From NCBI RefSeq assembly GCF_024172125.1, contig NZ_JAMZEA010000002.1, positions 620,001 through 684,000 of the forward strand: a stretch of DNA of 64,000 nucleotides, written 5' to 3'. The position numbers and the translations under genes were made by a program. Below the pieces are notes generated by a model. The model searched no databases. It was not told the DNA's origin and saw nothing but the letters and a program-made list of their open reading frames with translations. This document shows positions 56,685-64,000 of the stretch, piece by piece. The stretch is from Actinomadura rupiterrae. GTDB lineage: Bacteria; Actinomycetota; Actinomycetes; Streptosporangiales; Streptosporangiaceae. Position 1 is the stretch's first letter. Every line of letters starts with the position of its first letter.

Positions 56685-57239
56685 ATGAGGATGAAGGCGG
56701 TGCGGCGCGCGTCCTTCACTTGGTTTCCGCTGTCCTTCGGAGTGGCGCTCTGGCTCGGCGCTTGGACCGGATTCCTGGTTGAGGGCGCCCAGAACGGAGC
56801 GTGGGTCGCGGCCTTGGTCCTCGCGGTCTCGCTGACCGCCATCTGGTCGGTGGGCTGGGGAAACGCCGTCCGGTACAGCGACACTCACGTGTCGGTGACG
56901 AACGGCGTGATCACGCGGCGCGTGGCTTGGCAGGACGTGATGCGCGTGCGCGTCGGCAAGCACGAGGGCCTGGTCATCTGGGTCCGGGACGGGCAGGAAC
57001 TGCATTCCGTCCAGTACGGCAAGTCCTTGATGGGCGACGTCCTCGGCTACCGCACGTACCAACACGCCCGGGAGGTGTTGGAGACCGCGCGCCAAACCGC
57101 CATTGCTGAAAACCTCGGCGCGCGCACCAACCCCGTCCGCGTGGAGACGACGCTCTGGTGGCGTCCACCCCTCATTGCCGCGCTCGCCCTAGCGACTTCT
57201 TTCGCGCTGGCCCTAGCCCTCTCGACCACTCTCAACTGA
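56685..57239 (+). CDS. PH-domain-like membrane protein
   Basis: 184-residue protein with two N-terminal helices (about 11-28, 40-58: GVALWLGAWTGFLVEG, WVAALVLAVSLTAIWSV), a PH-like beta domain (VRYSDTHVSVTNGVITRRVAWQDVMRVRVGKHE, about 61-95) and a final helix (PLIAALALATSFALALALS). Similar to the actinobacterial PH-domain membrane proteins near XRE clusters. Function unknown. Stop abuts the convergent gene's stop. Confidence 0.75.
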   Translation: MRMKAVRRASFTWFPLSFGVALWLGAWTGFLVEGAQNGAWVAALVLAVSLTAIWSVGWGNAVRYSDTHVSVTNGVITRRVAWQDVMRVRVGKHEGLVIWVRDGQELHSVQYGKSLMGDVLGYRTYQHAREVLETARQTAIAENLGARTNPVRVETTLWWRPPLIAALALATSFALALALSTTLN

Positions 57240-58040
57240 CTACCAATCGAGAAGCAACATGTAACCCTCGGCCGCGGACTGCTGCATCCAGTTGAGGCAC
57301 TCGGCGAACCACTGGTCGTCGAGGCCGCGTTGCACGAACTCCTCGAACGTCATCGGTTTTGTGACGCGCCGCTTCTGGCTTCCGGGAACGGCGGCGTTCC
57401 AAGCCTTGGCGAGTTCGAGAAGCGGCGGAAGGCCGTCCAACGACACCGGCACCGGAGGCAGGGCACCCCACAAAGGTGCAGCTGGGACGGCTGGAACGGG
57501 CGTGGCAAGGATTTGTTCGCGAGTTTCGACCAAGGCCGGCCGCAGTGCCCAAGCGTTGGTCCGCGAACGCGCGGCCGCCGCGCGCTCGCGCAGCTCGGAC
57601 CAGTCCCCCGCAAACTCCCAGCGCGTCCTATAGGAATGCCAAGCCCGCAGGTAATCATCATGTTGCCCGGCTCGAACCTCGTCCAGATGAGCGCGCCAGG
57701 AGCGCACCGCAATCGCCGCCTGCGCAGGCAGGAAGCCACGGTACGCGTCCAACCTCCACTCCGCAGGCAGCAGCGGATGAAGCACGACCGGGTTCACGCG
57801 ATGGCAGCACCCGTACTCGATTTCAACAAGCGCGTCCAATTCCTGCGTGGCCAGCCGCGCAAGCCCCAGCGCCCCCGCCTCCACAGGACGAACCAGGTGA
57901 TCGAACTCGCCCTCGTACCGTCCAACCCCAGTCGCCGCGAACGCCGCAGCCTGCCTCTGGACGGCGGAATCAAGCTCACTCCGCCCAACCTTCGGCTTCG
58001 GCCGCCCTCGAACCCACTCCACACCCACGCAAACGGACAC
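57240..58040 (-). CDS. Hypothetical protein
   Basis: 266-residue soluble protein of unknown function. Low motif content; parts: ALVEIEYGCCHRVNPVVLHPLLPAEWRLD, LRAWHSYRTRWEFAGDWSELRERAAAARSR and the C-terminus MTFEEFVQRGLDDQWFAECLNWMQQSAAEGYMLLLDW, Trp- and Cys-rich. Its stop abuts that of the PH-domain gene (tail to tail). Codon use less extreme than its neighbours, perhaps acquired. Family not recognised. Confidence 0.6.
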   Translation of the reverse strand: MSVCVGVEWVRGRPKPKVGRSELDSAVQRQAAAFAATGVGRYEGEFDHLVRPVEAGALGLARLATQELDALVEIEYGCCHRVNPVVLHPLLPAEWRLDAYRGFLPAQAAIAVRSWRAHLDEVRAGQHDDYLRAWHSYRTRWEFAGDWSELRERAAAARSRTNAWALRPALVETREQILATPVPAVPAAPLWGALPPVPVSLDGLPPLLELAKAWNAAVPGSQKRRVTKPMTFEEFVQRGLDDQWFAECLNWMQQSAAEGYMLLLDW

Positions 58041-58064
58041 TAGCCCCGTCGACCGGACGGGCGG

Positions 58065-58156
58065 TCAGACTTTCCCCGTGCCCCGGCACCCCGGACAGGG
58101 GCGTTCTACTTGCCGCTGCCGTTGCACATGGAGCAGGGCGTGCTGAGTCTGCCCAT
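58065..58156 (-). pseudogene. Frameshifted mini zinc-finger peptide (CxxCxGxG pair)
   Basis: MGRLSTPCSMCNGSGK is followed by TAG (58106-58108), but in the next frame comes VERPCPGCRGTGKV and a stop at 58065. Restoring one base (AAG-GTA) gives a 30-residue peptide with two CxxCxGxG knuckles of the DnaJ type. Either a single-base deletion broke it, or a -1 shift is programmed. It follows the methyltransferase gene by two bases. Confidence 0.55.
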
Positions 58157-58158
58157 GG

Positions 58159-59103
58159 TCACTTCCTGAGAGGGGACGAGGGGGAGTCGAGCCAGACGTA
58201 CTGACCCTGCCGCGTGACGGAGAGGCCGAATCGTTCGGGGCCCGGTCGCCCCCACTTGTTCCAGTGCTGGACGGCCGCTTCCAGCTCGTCCCAGAGGTCG
58301 CGTGGACCGCGTTGCTCGACCAGAGCGCCGGTGCCGTCGGGCGGGAACACGGCGAGAGCGTGGGAGTCGTTCCAGCGTGCCGCAACGCGGAGCGTGCCGT
58401 CGGGGCCGGTGACCGCGTGGCCCTGGACGTCCGGCAGGAGCCCCGCGATCGCCAGGGACAGCCCCTCGGGCGCGGCTGAAAGTTCGGACGGATCGAGCGT
58501 GCTCGTGCCGGTCCGCGGCGCGCCCGTGATCGGGTCTTCGGCCGGACGCTGGGAGCGCATCAGCATGAACCCGGACGTCCCGTGGAAGCGTCCGGACGCG
58601 GCCCCGTCCTCGATGCGGAGCCGGACCAGGTGGCCCGTCTGCCAGCCGGGCATCCACGGCAACACGATCACGCCGCCGGGCCTGGCCTGCTCTACCCACG
58701 TGTAGGGGACCGTCCGCACGCCGCAGGAGACGTGGACGCGGTCATAGGGCGCGCTCTCCGGATGCCCGAGCGCGCCGTCGCCGACGACCACGTGCGGGGT
58801 GAGGCCGAGAGCTTCGAGGTTCGCGCGGGCCTGCGCCGCCATGGCCGGGTCGATCTCGACGCTGACGACGTGCCCGGCCCCGAGGCGCGCGGAGATCAGT
58901 CCGGCCGTCCAGCCCGTGCCGGTGCCGATCTCCAACACCGCATCGCCCTCGTCCGGAGCGAGCAGGTCGAGCATCGCGACCACGAGGCCGGGGGCCGAGC
59001 ACGAACTCGTCGCTACCGCGAACGGCCGCGTGCCGCGTCCGCCCACGCGTCCGGAACGGCCACCCCGTCGAAGTCCACGCCGACATCGTATGCAGGTCGT
59101 CAC
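58159..59103 (-). CDS. PCMT-like O-methyltransferase, N-terminally truncated
   Basis: 314-residue SAM-dependent methyltransferase of the protein-L-isoaspartate family. SAM loop VLEIGTGTGWTAGLISARLG (about 57-76), VVSVEIDPAMAAQARANLE, then VVVGDGALGHPESAPYDRVHVSCGV and WVEQARPGGVIVLPWMPGW; a C-terminal extension ends RFGLSVTRQGQYVWLDSP. The N-terminal helical part that normally precedes the TSSxSAP block (about 60-80 residues) is missing, and the first 28 residues here are Arg/Gly-rich and out of family. The next gene begins just 52 bases on, so the lost part is gone. Confidence 0.75.
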   Translation of the reverse strand: MTTCIRCRRGLRRGGRSGRVGGRGTRPFAVATSSCSAPGLVVAMLDLLAPDEGDAVLEIGTGTGWTAGLISARLGAGHVVSVEIDPAMAAQARANLEALGLTPHVVVGDGALGHPESAPYDRVHVSCGVRTVPYTWVEQARPGGVIVLPWMPGWQTGHLVRLRIEDGAASGRFHGTSGFMLMRSQRPAEDPITGAPRTGTSTLDPSELSAAPEGLSLAIAGLLPDVQGHAVTGPDGTLRVAARWNDSHALAVFPPDGTGALVEQRGPRDLWDELEAAVQHWNKWGRPGPERFGLSVTRQGQYVWLDSPSSPLRK

Positions 59104-59155
59104 ATGCCGTCATGGCTACGAAGTTCAGGCCCCGGGCGGCCTCACGACAGGAGGC

Positions 59156-59593
59156 TCAGGCTGGGACGAAAGTGCTGATCAGGGCGGTGCGATCCGGAGC
59201 ACCGGAGACGCGCAGGGCGGCTGGGAGGTCGGGGGAGTCGGCGGGGAGGACGCGCGGATCGCGCAGGTCGTAGCGCTTGCCGCGGTGGACCATCACGGCC
59301 GTTCCGGCGGCCTGGATGTTGCGGACCCAGTCCGCGTCCGGGCCGTAGTTCAGCATCACCAGGACCTGGTCGTCCGCGATCAGGACCATGACCGGCGTCT
59401 CGTAGACGCGGCCCGACTTGCGGCCCTTGTGCTCGATGACCGCGTAGTTGCGCAGCCGCGGTGCCCAGAGGCGCTGCACCGGATTCGTTGCGTACTTGTT
59501 GAAACGCGCGATGGCACGCATGGTGCCCGGGCCCAAGAACGTCGCCGTCCGCCCACCCAGCCTGGCGAACGCGATCGCGAACCTGCTCGGCAT
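59156..59593 (-). CDS. F420-type nitroreductase-family deazaflavin-dependent oxidoreductase (Ddn-like)
   Basis: 145-residue split-barrel protein. NPVQRLWAPRLRNYAVIEHKGRKSGRVYETPVMVL and NYGPDADWVRNIQAAGTAVMVHRGKRYDL are the deazaflavin (F420)-binding signatures of M. tuberculosis Ddn-family enzymes. Acts in the cytosol or at the membrane on quinones or other electron acceptors. ATG 59593 has GGGAGGAGG about nine bases upstream, favoured over GTG 59617. Confidence 0.9.
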   Translation of the reverse strand: MPSRFAIAFARLGGRTATFLGPGTMRAIARFNKYATNPVQRLWAPRLRNYAVIEHKGRKSGRVYETPVMVLIADDQVLVMLNYGPDADWVRNIQAAGTAVMVHRGKRYDLRDPRVLPADSPDLPAALRVSGAPDRTALISTFVPA

Positions 59594-59673
59594 GCGTGCA
59601 GCCTCCTCCCCGTCCACACCACGGTCAAGTAGACGGCAATGTTCCTTTGCTCACTGCCCCCGCTCGTCCGGCG

Positions 59674-60136
59674 ATGGATACCCACTCCTTGCCGCCCGAG
59701 CCGTGGCAGTGGACGGACGACACCGAGATGGCCTGCTCGGTCTACCTGACTCTCGCCGTCCATGGGGGGATCGAGCAGGACGCGCTTGCCGCGTCGTTCG
59801 CCGCTCGACACGACTTCGATCGCGGATACGGGCCGGCCACGAATCGGATGCTGCGGCTCGTCCGGGAGGGCGGCGACTGGCGAGCGCTCGCCTCCGAGCT
59901 GTTCGACGGCTCGGGGTCTTGGGGGAACGGCGCGGCGATGCGGGTCGCGCCGCTCGGTGCCTTCTTTGCGGACGATCTGGGCTGCGGCTGCGGCGGGCGG
60001 CGACATTGATACGAACTGCGCGATTGTCGGCGGCATCGTTGCTTCCGCCCCGATCCAGTTGCCTGCGACATGGTGTGGCGCGGTCGAGTCGCTGCCTGAT
60101 TGGGCGTCCGGGGGGCCGTTGTCGGGGTGCGGGTGA
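59674..60136 (+). pseudogene. Broken ADP-ribosylglycohydrolase
   Basis: The frame from about 59674 encodes EPWQWTDDTEMACSVYLTL and GYGPATNRMLRLVREGGDWRALA, then GSWGNGAAMRVAPLGAFFADDL, matching the central part of DraG/ARH-like hydrolases (TDDTEMA is the metal-binding block). The early GDALG part is missing. Frame 1 stops at 60009, while the next frame resumes at about 59995 with GGDIDTNCAIVGGIVAS, the C-terminal metal block. About 140 residues between them are lost. So a start loss, internal deletion and frameshift: a dead gene. Confidence 0.8.
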
Positions 60137-60193
60137 GTGGAGAATTTTGCTGGGAGGGGGATCTTGGCGGGGCGCTGGTTCGTCTCAGTGCGC

Positions 60194-60949
60194 ATGAGAA
60201 ACAAGATTGTCGCTGCGGGGGCGGCCACTGCCCTCATGGCGTCTCCGGCGGTGGCCGATGCCGCCGCTCCGGTGCCCTCGGTCGCGGACGCGGCCAAGGT
60301 CGCCAATGTGCTCAAGCCCGGTCAGGCGCTGAAGGCCGGGCACTACCTCCGCTCGCACAACCGCAAGTACCTCCTCGCCATGCAGACGGACGGGAACCTC
60401 GTCCTCTACAAGGGGAAGTCGCCGCTCTGGTCGTCCAACACGGCGGGGCACAAGGGCGCGTTCGCGGGCATGCAGACCGACGGGAACCTGGTCGTCTACA
60501 AGGGGCGGACGCCGCTGTGGGCGTCCAACACCGGCGGGCAGCGCGGGGCGTTCCTCGCCGTCCAGGACGACTCGAACCTCGTGATCTACAAGGGCCGGAC
60601 GGCGCTGTGGTCGCGGTGGATGTACGTCGGGGTGCTGCCGTCCGGGATGGCGCTGAAGGCCGGGCAGTACGTCCGGTCGCCGAACTCGAAGTACCGGCTG
60701 GTCATGCAGACGGACGGCAACCTCGTCCTCTACACGGGCAGGAGCACCGCGCTGTGGTCGACGGTCACCGCGCGGCACCCGGGCGCGTTCGCGGCCATGC
60801 AGACGGACGGGAACCTGGTCGTCTACAAGGGCCGGACGCCGCTGTGGAGCAGCGGGACGCAGGGCAAGGGCGCGTTCCTCGCCGTCCAGAACGACGGGAA
60901 CGTCGTGATCTACAAGGGGCACACCGCTCTCTGGAGCCGTCACCACTGA
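60194..60949 (+). CDS. Secreted B-type (bulb) lectin protein with six mannose-binding motifs
   Basis: 251-residue exported lectin. Signal peptide residues 1-24 (MRNKIVAAGAATALMASPAV). Six QxDxNxVxY-type motifs: MQTDGNLVLY (63-72), MQTDGNLVVY (93-102), VQDDSNLVIY (123-132), MQTDGNLVLY (171-180), MQTDGNLVVY (202-211), VQNDGNVVIY (231-240), each with an LWSS-type strand, so two monocot-lectin-like beta-prism domains of three sites. Binds mannose-containing glycans outside the cell. Start chosen at the signal peptide; GTG 60137 is an alternative upstream start. Confidence 0.93.
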   Translation: MRNKIVAAGAATALMASPAVADAAAPVPSVADAAKVANVLKPGQALKAGHYLRSHNRKYLLAMQTDGNLVLYKGKSPLWSSNTAGHKGAFAGMQTDGNLVVYKGRTPLWASNTGGQRGAFLAVQDDSNLVIYKGRTALWSRWMYVGVLPSGMALKAGQYVRSPNSKYRLVMQTDGNLVLYTGRSTALWSTVTARHPGAFAAMQTDGNLVVYKGRTPLWSSGTQGKGAFLAVQNDGNVVIYKGHTALWSRHH

Positions 60950-60959
60950 TGAGGTGACG

Positions 60960-60995
60960 CGAGGGGGTGGACGTTGCGGGGCGTCCACCCCCTCG
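60960..60995. terminator. Bidirectional hairpin terminator
   Basis: CGAGGGGGTGGACG (60960-60973), loop TTGCGGGG, and CGTCCACCCCCTCG (60982-60995): a perfect 14-bp stem between the convergent lectin and peptidase genes. Confidence 0.85.
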
Positions 60996-61000
60996 GCCTT

Positions 61001-62476
61001 TCACGCCGTGCAGTGGACGGACGGCAGCCTGCCGCTGATGAGGTAGCCCGCCTCGGCGTCGCGGGCGCAGGCGGAGTTGAAGAACGCGGTGTGGCCGATG
61101 ACGTCGGCGACGAGCAGGCCGCTGCCGGCGATCTCGCGGTGCAGGCCCTGCGCCCAGACCAGCGGCGTGGACGGGTCGTGCCGCGTGCTGGCGACCAGGA
61201 CGGGCGGGACGCCGGTGATCCTCCGGGCCGTCCACGGGTCGGACGCGGGCAGCGGCCAGGACGCGCACAGGTCCGTCATCAGCCACGCCTCGGACGCGCC
61301 GCCCGTGTGCGGGGACAGAGCGCGGACGTGCTTGAGCCTTGCGGCGGCGTCGGCGTAGCCGCGGAGTTGGGGCGGGAAGTCCTGGCAGCCGATTGCGGCG
61401 TAGGCGTCCTGGGGCTGGCCTACTGCGGAGTTGTCGGCCATGGCGGAAGCGTCCCCGGCTCGTGCGCGCGCGATGGCATCGCCCAGCGCGGGCCAGGTCG
61501 AGGGGAGCACGGTACTGGTCGGGCCGAGAAGCAGCAGGTTCGTCAGGACCATCCGGATCGCCTCGTCGTTCACCCTCGTCGCACCGCCCTGGGCGTGCGG
61601 GGCGGGGATCGGTTCGCGGGCGGCGCGGGCGAGCAGGTCGTCCCAGACCTTCGTGACGTTCTGGCCGTGCAGCGCGCAGGACGTCGTGGCGGAGCACCAC
61701 CGCGCGAAGAGGCCGAACACGCGGGAGACCTCGGACGCCTCCTGGTAGAGGAAGGCGCGCGGGCCGACCGCGTGGTCCATCGCGCCGTCCAGCACCATCG
61801 TGCCGACGCGCTGCGGGAACAGCCGCGCGTAGGTCTGGCCGAGGAACGTCCCGTACGAGACGCCCAGGAAGCTGATCTTCTTCTCGCCGAGCGCGACGCG
61901 GATCGCGTCCATGTCGCGGGCGGCGCTGGGCGTGTCGACGTTCGCGACGAGGCCGGGCGCGGAGTGCTTCACGCAGGACGTCCCGTACGTCCTGCTCTGT
62001 CGCTGGATCGCGGCGAACTGCGTGCCGTTTTTCGGGAAGACCGGAACGCGCGGCGAGAGGCCGGGCCCGCCGCAGGACACGGCGGTGCTCTTGCCGACGC
62101 CGCGCGGGTCGAAGCCGACGATGTCGAAGCGGTCCTGGAGCGCCTTGGGCAGCAGGACGCGCCCGTACTCGGAGATCGATTCCGCGCCCTCACCGCCGGG
62201 CCCGCCGGGGTTGAACAGCAGCGAACCGAGGCGATGCCTCTTGTCGAGCGCGGGCAGGCGGGACAGGTGCAGCGAGATGGACCGTCCGTGCGGGTCGGCC
62301 CACGACAGCGGCACGCGGATGTCCGCGCACTCCGCCGGGTTCGGCCCCTTCGCCGCGTCCGGACACCGGCTCCACTTCGGCGCGGCCGGTGCGGCCGCCG
62401 CGGCCACGGCCCCTGACAGGGAGGCGGCCGCCGCCAGCCCGGCGATCCCGGCGGCCACCCAACGTGATCTCGTCAT
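61001..62476 (-). CDS. Secreted TAP-like alpha/beta-hydrolase (tripeptidyl aminopeptidase family)
   Basis: 491-residue exported peptidase. Signal peptide about 1-30 (MTRSRWVAAGIAGLAAAASL). Oxyanion segment LLFNPGGPGGEG, nucleophile in LGVSYGTFLGQTYARLFP (Ser about 208), C-terminal TAP-like domain with Asp in STRHDPSTP (about 434) and His in VIGHTAFFN (about 460). Relative of Streptomyces SlpD/TAP enzymes. Cleaves tripeptides or other small amides outside the cell. Confidence 0.92.
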   Translation of the reverse strand: MTRSRWVAAGIAGLAAAASLSGAVAAAAAPAAPKWSRCPDAAKGPNPAECADIRVPLSWADPHGRSISLHLSRLPALDKRHRLGSLLFNPGGPGGEGAESISEYGRVLLPKALQDRFDIVGFDPRGVGKSTAVSCGGPGLSPRVPVFPKNGTQFAAIQRQSRTYGTSCVKHSAPGLVANVDTPSAARDMDAIRVALGEKKISFLGVSYGTFLGQTYARLFPQRVGTMVLDGAMDHAVGPRAFLYQEASEVSRVFGLFARWCSATTSCALHGQNVTKVWDDLLARAAREPIPAPHAQGGATRVNDEAIRMVLTNLLLLGPTSTVLPSTWPALGDAIARARAGDASAMADNSAVGQPQDAYAAIGCQDFPPQLRGYADAAARLKHVRALSPHTGGASEAWLMTDLCASWPLPASDPWTARRITGVPPVLVASTRHDPSTPLVWAQGLHREIAGSGLLVADVIGHTAFFNSACARDAEAGYLISGRLPSVHCTA

Positions 62477-62557
62477 ACGAGGGACGCTACAGAGCCCGTC
62501 CCGTCCTGCCATCCGCCCGCGGGCCGAGACGCCCTCAACCCACGGACGGAGAGCGCG

Positions 62558-63181
62558 TCACGTCCCTGCGTGCGGCGGGACGCCCGGCTGCTGCGAGGGG
62601 CCGTCCGGCCCGGCCTGCTGCTGCGGCGGGACGCCTGGACCCGGGTACGGCGGAGGAGGCGGGGGCGGGAGAGGCGCTCCGGGCGCGGGTGCGGAGGGGG
62701 TGGCCTTCGCGTTGCGCAGGGTCATGAGCGCGGTCAGGGCGCCCGCCGCGAGCGGGACGGCCAGGATGGCGGCCCAGTTGAGCAGCCTGTAGACGTCGGC
62801 GTACTGGATGGACGCGCCGAACCGGACCTCAAGGGACTGCTGGCCGAGCTCCATGACCGCGTCGCCCAGCAGCCAGCCCACCCGCTCGGCGATGAGCCCG
62901 CCGACGGCGGCGGCGATCGGGGCGATCGGCCCCTGGGCCTTGGCGACCACGAACGCGATGGCCATGACCAGGCCGAGGCCGACCGCCCCGACGAGCCGGA
63001 GGCCGTAGAAGCCCCAGATCTGGGCGAGGTTGGAACTCAGTACGTACGAGATGAAGAGGACGACGAACGCGGCGATGGTGGTCACGACCGTGCCACCGGC
63101 GAACGCGGCGATGAGTCGTCCGGGCGGACCGCTGGGTGCGGACGCCTGCGGGGGGAAGGGGGGAGGTCCCGGCTGGTTCAC
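62558..63181 (-). CDS. Membrane protein with Pro-rich tail
   Basis: 207-residue protein of about four helices: LIAAFAGGTVVTTIAAFVVLFISYVLSS, VGAVGLGLVMAIAFVVAKA, IAPIAAAVGGLIAERVGWLLGD and WAAILAVPLAAGALTALM. The C-terminal 40 residues are Pro/Gln/Gly-rich. The first residues are PGPPPFPPQ. GTG 63181 was chosen; TTG at 63217 would add 12 residues. Function unknown. Confidence 0.7.
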   Translation of the reverse strand: MNQPGPPPFPPQASAPSGPPGRLIAAFAGGTVVTTIAAFVVLFISYVLSSNLAQIWGFYGLRLVGAVGLGLVMAIAFVVAKAQGPIAPIAAAVGGLIAERVGWLLGDAVMELGQQSLEVRFGASIQYADVYRLLNWAAILAVPLAAGALTALMTLRNAKATPSAPAPGAPLPPPPPPPYPGPGVPPQQQAGPDGPSQQPGVPPHAGT

Positions 63182-63292
63182 CCGGCCATTGAACAGCCGT
63201 TCGGTTTCGGACGGCAACGGCCTGGCCGAACGCGGAAGGTTAAGACTTCGTGAAGCGAACGCCGGCCAGGGCCCTCGGATTCGTCCGGCCCG

Positions 63293-63664
63293 CTAGACGA
63301 GCCGGTGGTAGTGAAGGTCGGTCAGCCCATTGCTGGGATTGTACGTGCAGTAGTAGTGGAGCGTGGGGTTCTGGGAATTGAGCCAGAGCGCGGTGCCTTT
63401 GCACACCCAGCAGTTGGGAAAGCTGCCGTCGAATGCGTCACCGGGGTTCGCCTGCGTGGGCAGCCCGCAGTCATTGGACGCCAGCGTTGCCGCAGAGGCG
63501 GGCGCCGACGAGACCGGAAGCGTGAACAGGAATGCCGAGCCGACCACTGCCACCGCGGTCACGAGCGTCTTGACCAGGTGCTTTGCCGTGGACGCGGGCG
63601 CGCTCGCGACCGGATCCCCGTCACGGGTTCTCGCGTTGGGCAGGGCCCTGATGCGTAGGGACAT
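63293..63664 (-). CDS. Secreted small protein with conserved Cys
   Basis: 123-residue protein with a TM/signal segment (LVKTLVTAVAVVGSAFLFTLPVSSAPASA, about 27-56) and a mature C-terminus of Cys-containing loops: NDCGLPTQANPGDAFDGSFPNCWVCKGTALW and HYYCTYNP, four Cys. A strong AAAGGAAG ribosome site precedes the ATG at 63664. Family not recognised; small secreted Cys proteins are common in actinomycetes. Confidence 0.72.
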   Translation of the reverse strand: MSLRIRALPNARTRDGDPVASAPASTAKHLVKTLVTAVAVVGSAFLFTLPVSSAPASAATLASNDCGLPTQANPGDAFDGSFPNCWVCKGTALWLNSQNPTLHYYCTYNPSNGLTDLHYHRLV

Positions 63665-63812
63665 CGCACTTCCTTTCCCTGGGCGGGCCATGGGTGTGCC
63701 CGCCATGTGATCCGACCTCCTTTGAATAGGCTGCGGATTGTCCAGTCGCAATGATCCTGGACAATGCGAACGGCATGGTTGTCCAGACGCCCGGCCGAAT
63801 CCGGTGCGCGGA

Positions 63813-64000
63813 CTACGAACTCGGGAGGCGGACGGCGGTTAGGGCGTGGGTGGTGAAGTTCATGGTGAAGGAGCCGCCGAGGGTGTCGACGGCGTCACCG
63901 AGAGCGTCCAGGAGTTCGTTCATCTTGGGCTCGGGGATGCGGGGGGCGACGCCGGTCGTGGGGACGTGGTCTAGCCACTCGTCGCGCGTGTAGGTGCGCG
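63813..64000 (-). CDS. SAM-dependent methyltransferase, C-terminal end (runs off right edge)
   Basis: Only the last 62 codons are visible, from the right edge to the TAG at 63813. RDEWLDHVPTTGVAPRIPEPKMNELL and DALGDAVDTLGGSFTMNFTTHALTAVR is the C-terminal pattern of actinobacterial class I SAM-dependent methyltransferases (Y.R..W ... GG.FT..Y.T...). Start and catalytic part lie outside the window. Confidence 0.75.
   Translation of the reverse strand, partial: RTYTRDEWLDHVPTTGVAPRIPEPKMNELLDALGDAVDTLGGSFTMNFTTHALTAVRLPSS

Overview
The window is very GC-rich DNA, densely packed with genes on both strands. It has the hallmarks of a filamentous actinomycete: a WhiB protein, a SARP/AfsR-type regulator, an XRE/DUF397/ATPase cluster, an F420-type (Ddn-like) oxidoreductase, an IdeR/DmdR iron box, many TetR and MmyB regulators and frequent GTG starts. 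A relative of Actinomadura (Thermomonosporaceae) is the best guess, but that is inference from gene style, not from a marker gene. No rRNA, tRNA, insertion sequence, prophage or CRISPR array was seen. The left edge cuts glgX and the right edge cuts a SAM-dependent methyltransferase.

Layout. 1-7.3 kb: glgX (partial), a GNAT/DUF4262 pair, a ROK repressor divergent from a carboxylesterase around a perfect palindrome, and an eukaryote-like 7-dehydrocholesterol reductase. 7.3-15.4 kb: a SigE-family sigma factor with its membrane partner; a ubiX-ubiD-DJ-1-DUF3224 decarboxylase operon divergent from a LysR gene; a TIM-barrel protein divergent from a TetR gene with two matching operators. 15.4-33 kb: AfsR-type regulator divergent from an imine-reductase-like gene, orphan histidine kinase, MFS exporter with MmyB regulator, secreted SGNH esterase, AidB-type acyl-CoA dehydrogenase, DUF1707 protein, a Baeyer-Villiger-type monooxygenase with an SDR and TetR, and secreted proteins.

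33-42 kb: an assimilatory sulfur operon running leftward (short leader peptide, sulfite reductase, 27-codon mini-ORF, zinc-ribbon protein, cysH, sirohydrochlorin chelatase), then BrkB, a phosphotriesterase-like protein, a phosphoribosyltransferase, WhiB and an iron-box-controlled sucrase/ferredoxin-like gene. 42-47 kb: glpD-tetR divergent from a flavoprotein-lipid kinase pair, the same order as Rv2249c-Rv2252 of Mycobacterium tuberculosis. 47-50 kb: YccF protein, then a perfect CRP site ahead of a DUF485-acetate symporter operon.

50-64 kb: metallophosphoesterase whose ribosome-binding site lies inside a hairpin, a DNA polymerase I-family protein, a WhiJ/AbaA-like cluster (ATPase, XRE regulator, three DUF397 domains), then a zone of decay (broken mini zinc finger, truncated PCMT-like methyltransferase, broken ADP-ribosylglycohydrolase), a six-repeat mannose-lectin protein, a secreted TAP-like peptidase and small membrane or secreted proteins.

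The most informative signals are regulatory and small: the Cys-ending leader peptide and mini-ORF of the sulfur operon, the iron box, the CRP site, the ROK, TetR and SARP-type operators, and the hairpin masking a Shine-Dalgarno sequence. No wholly new multigene system was established.
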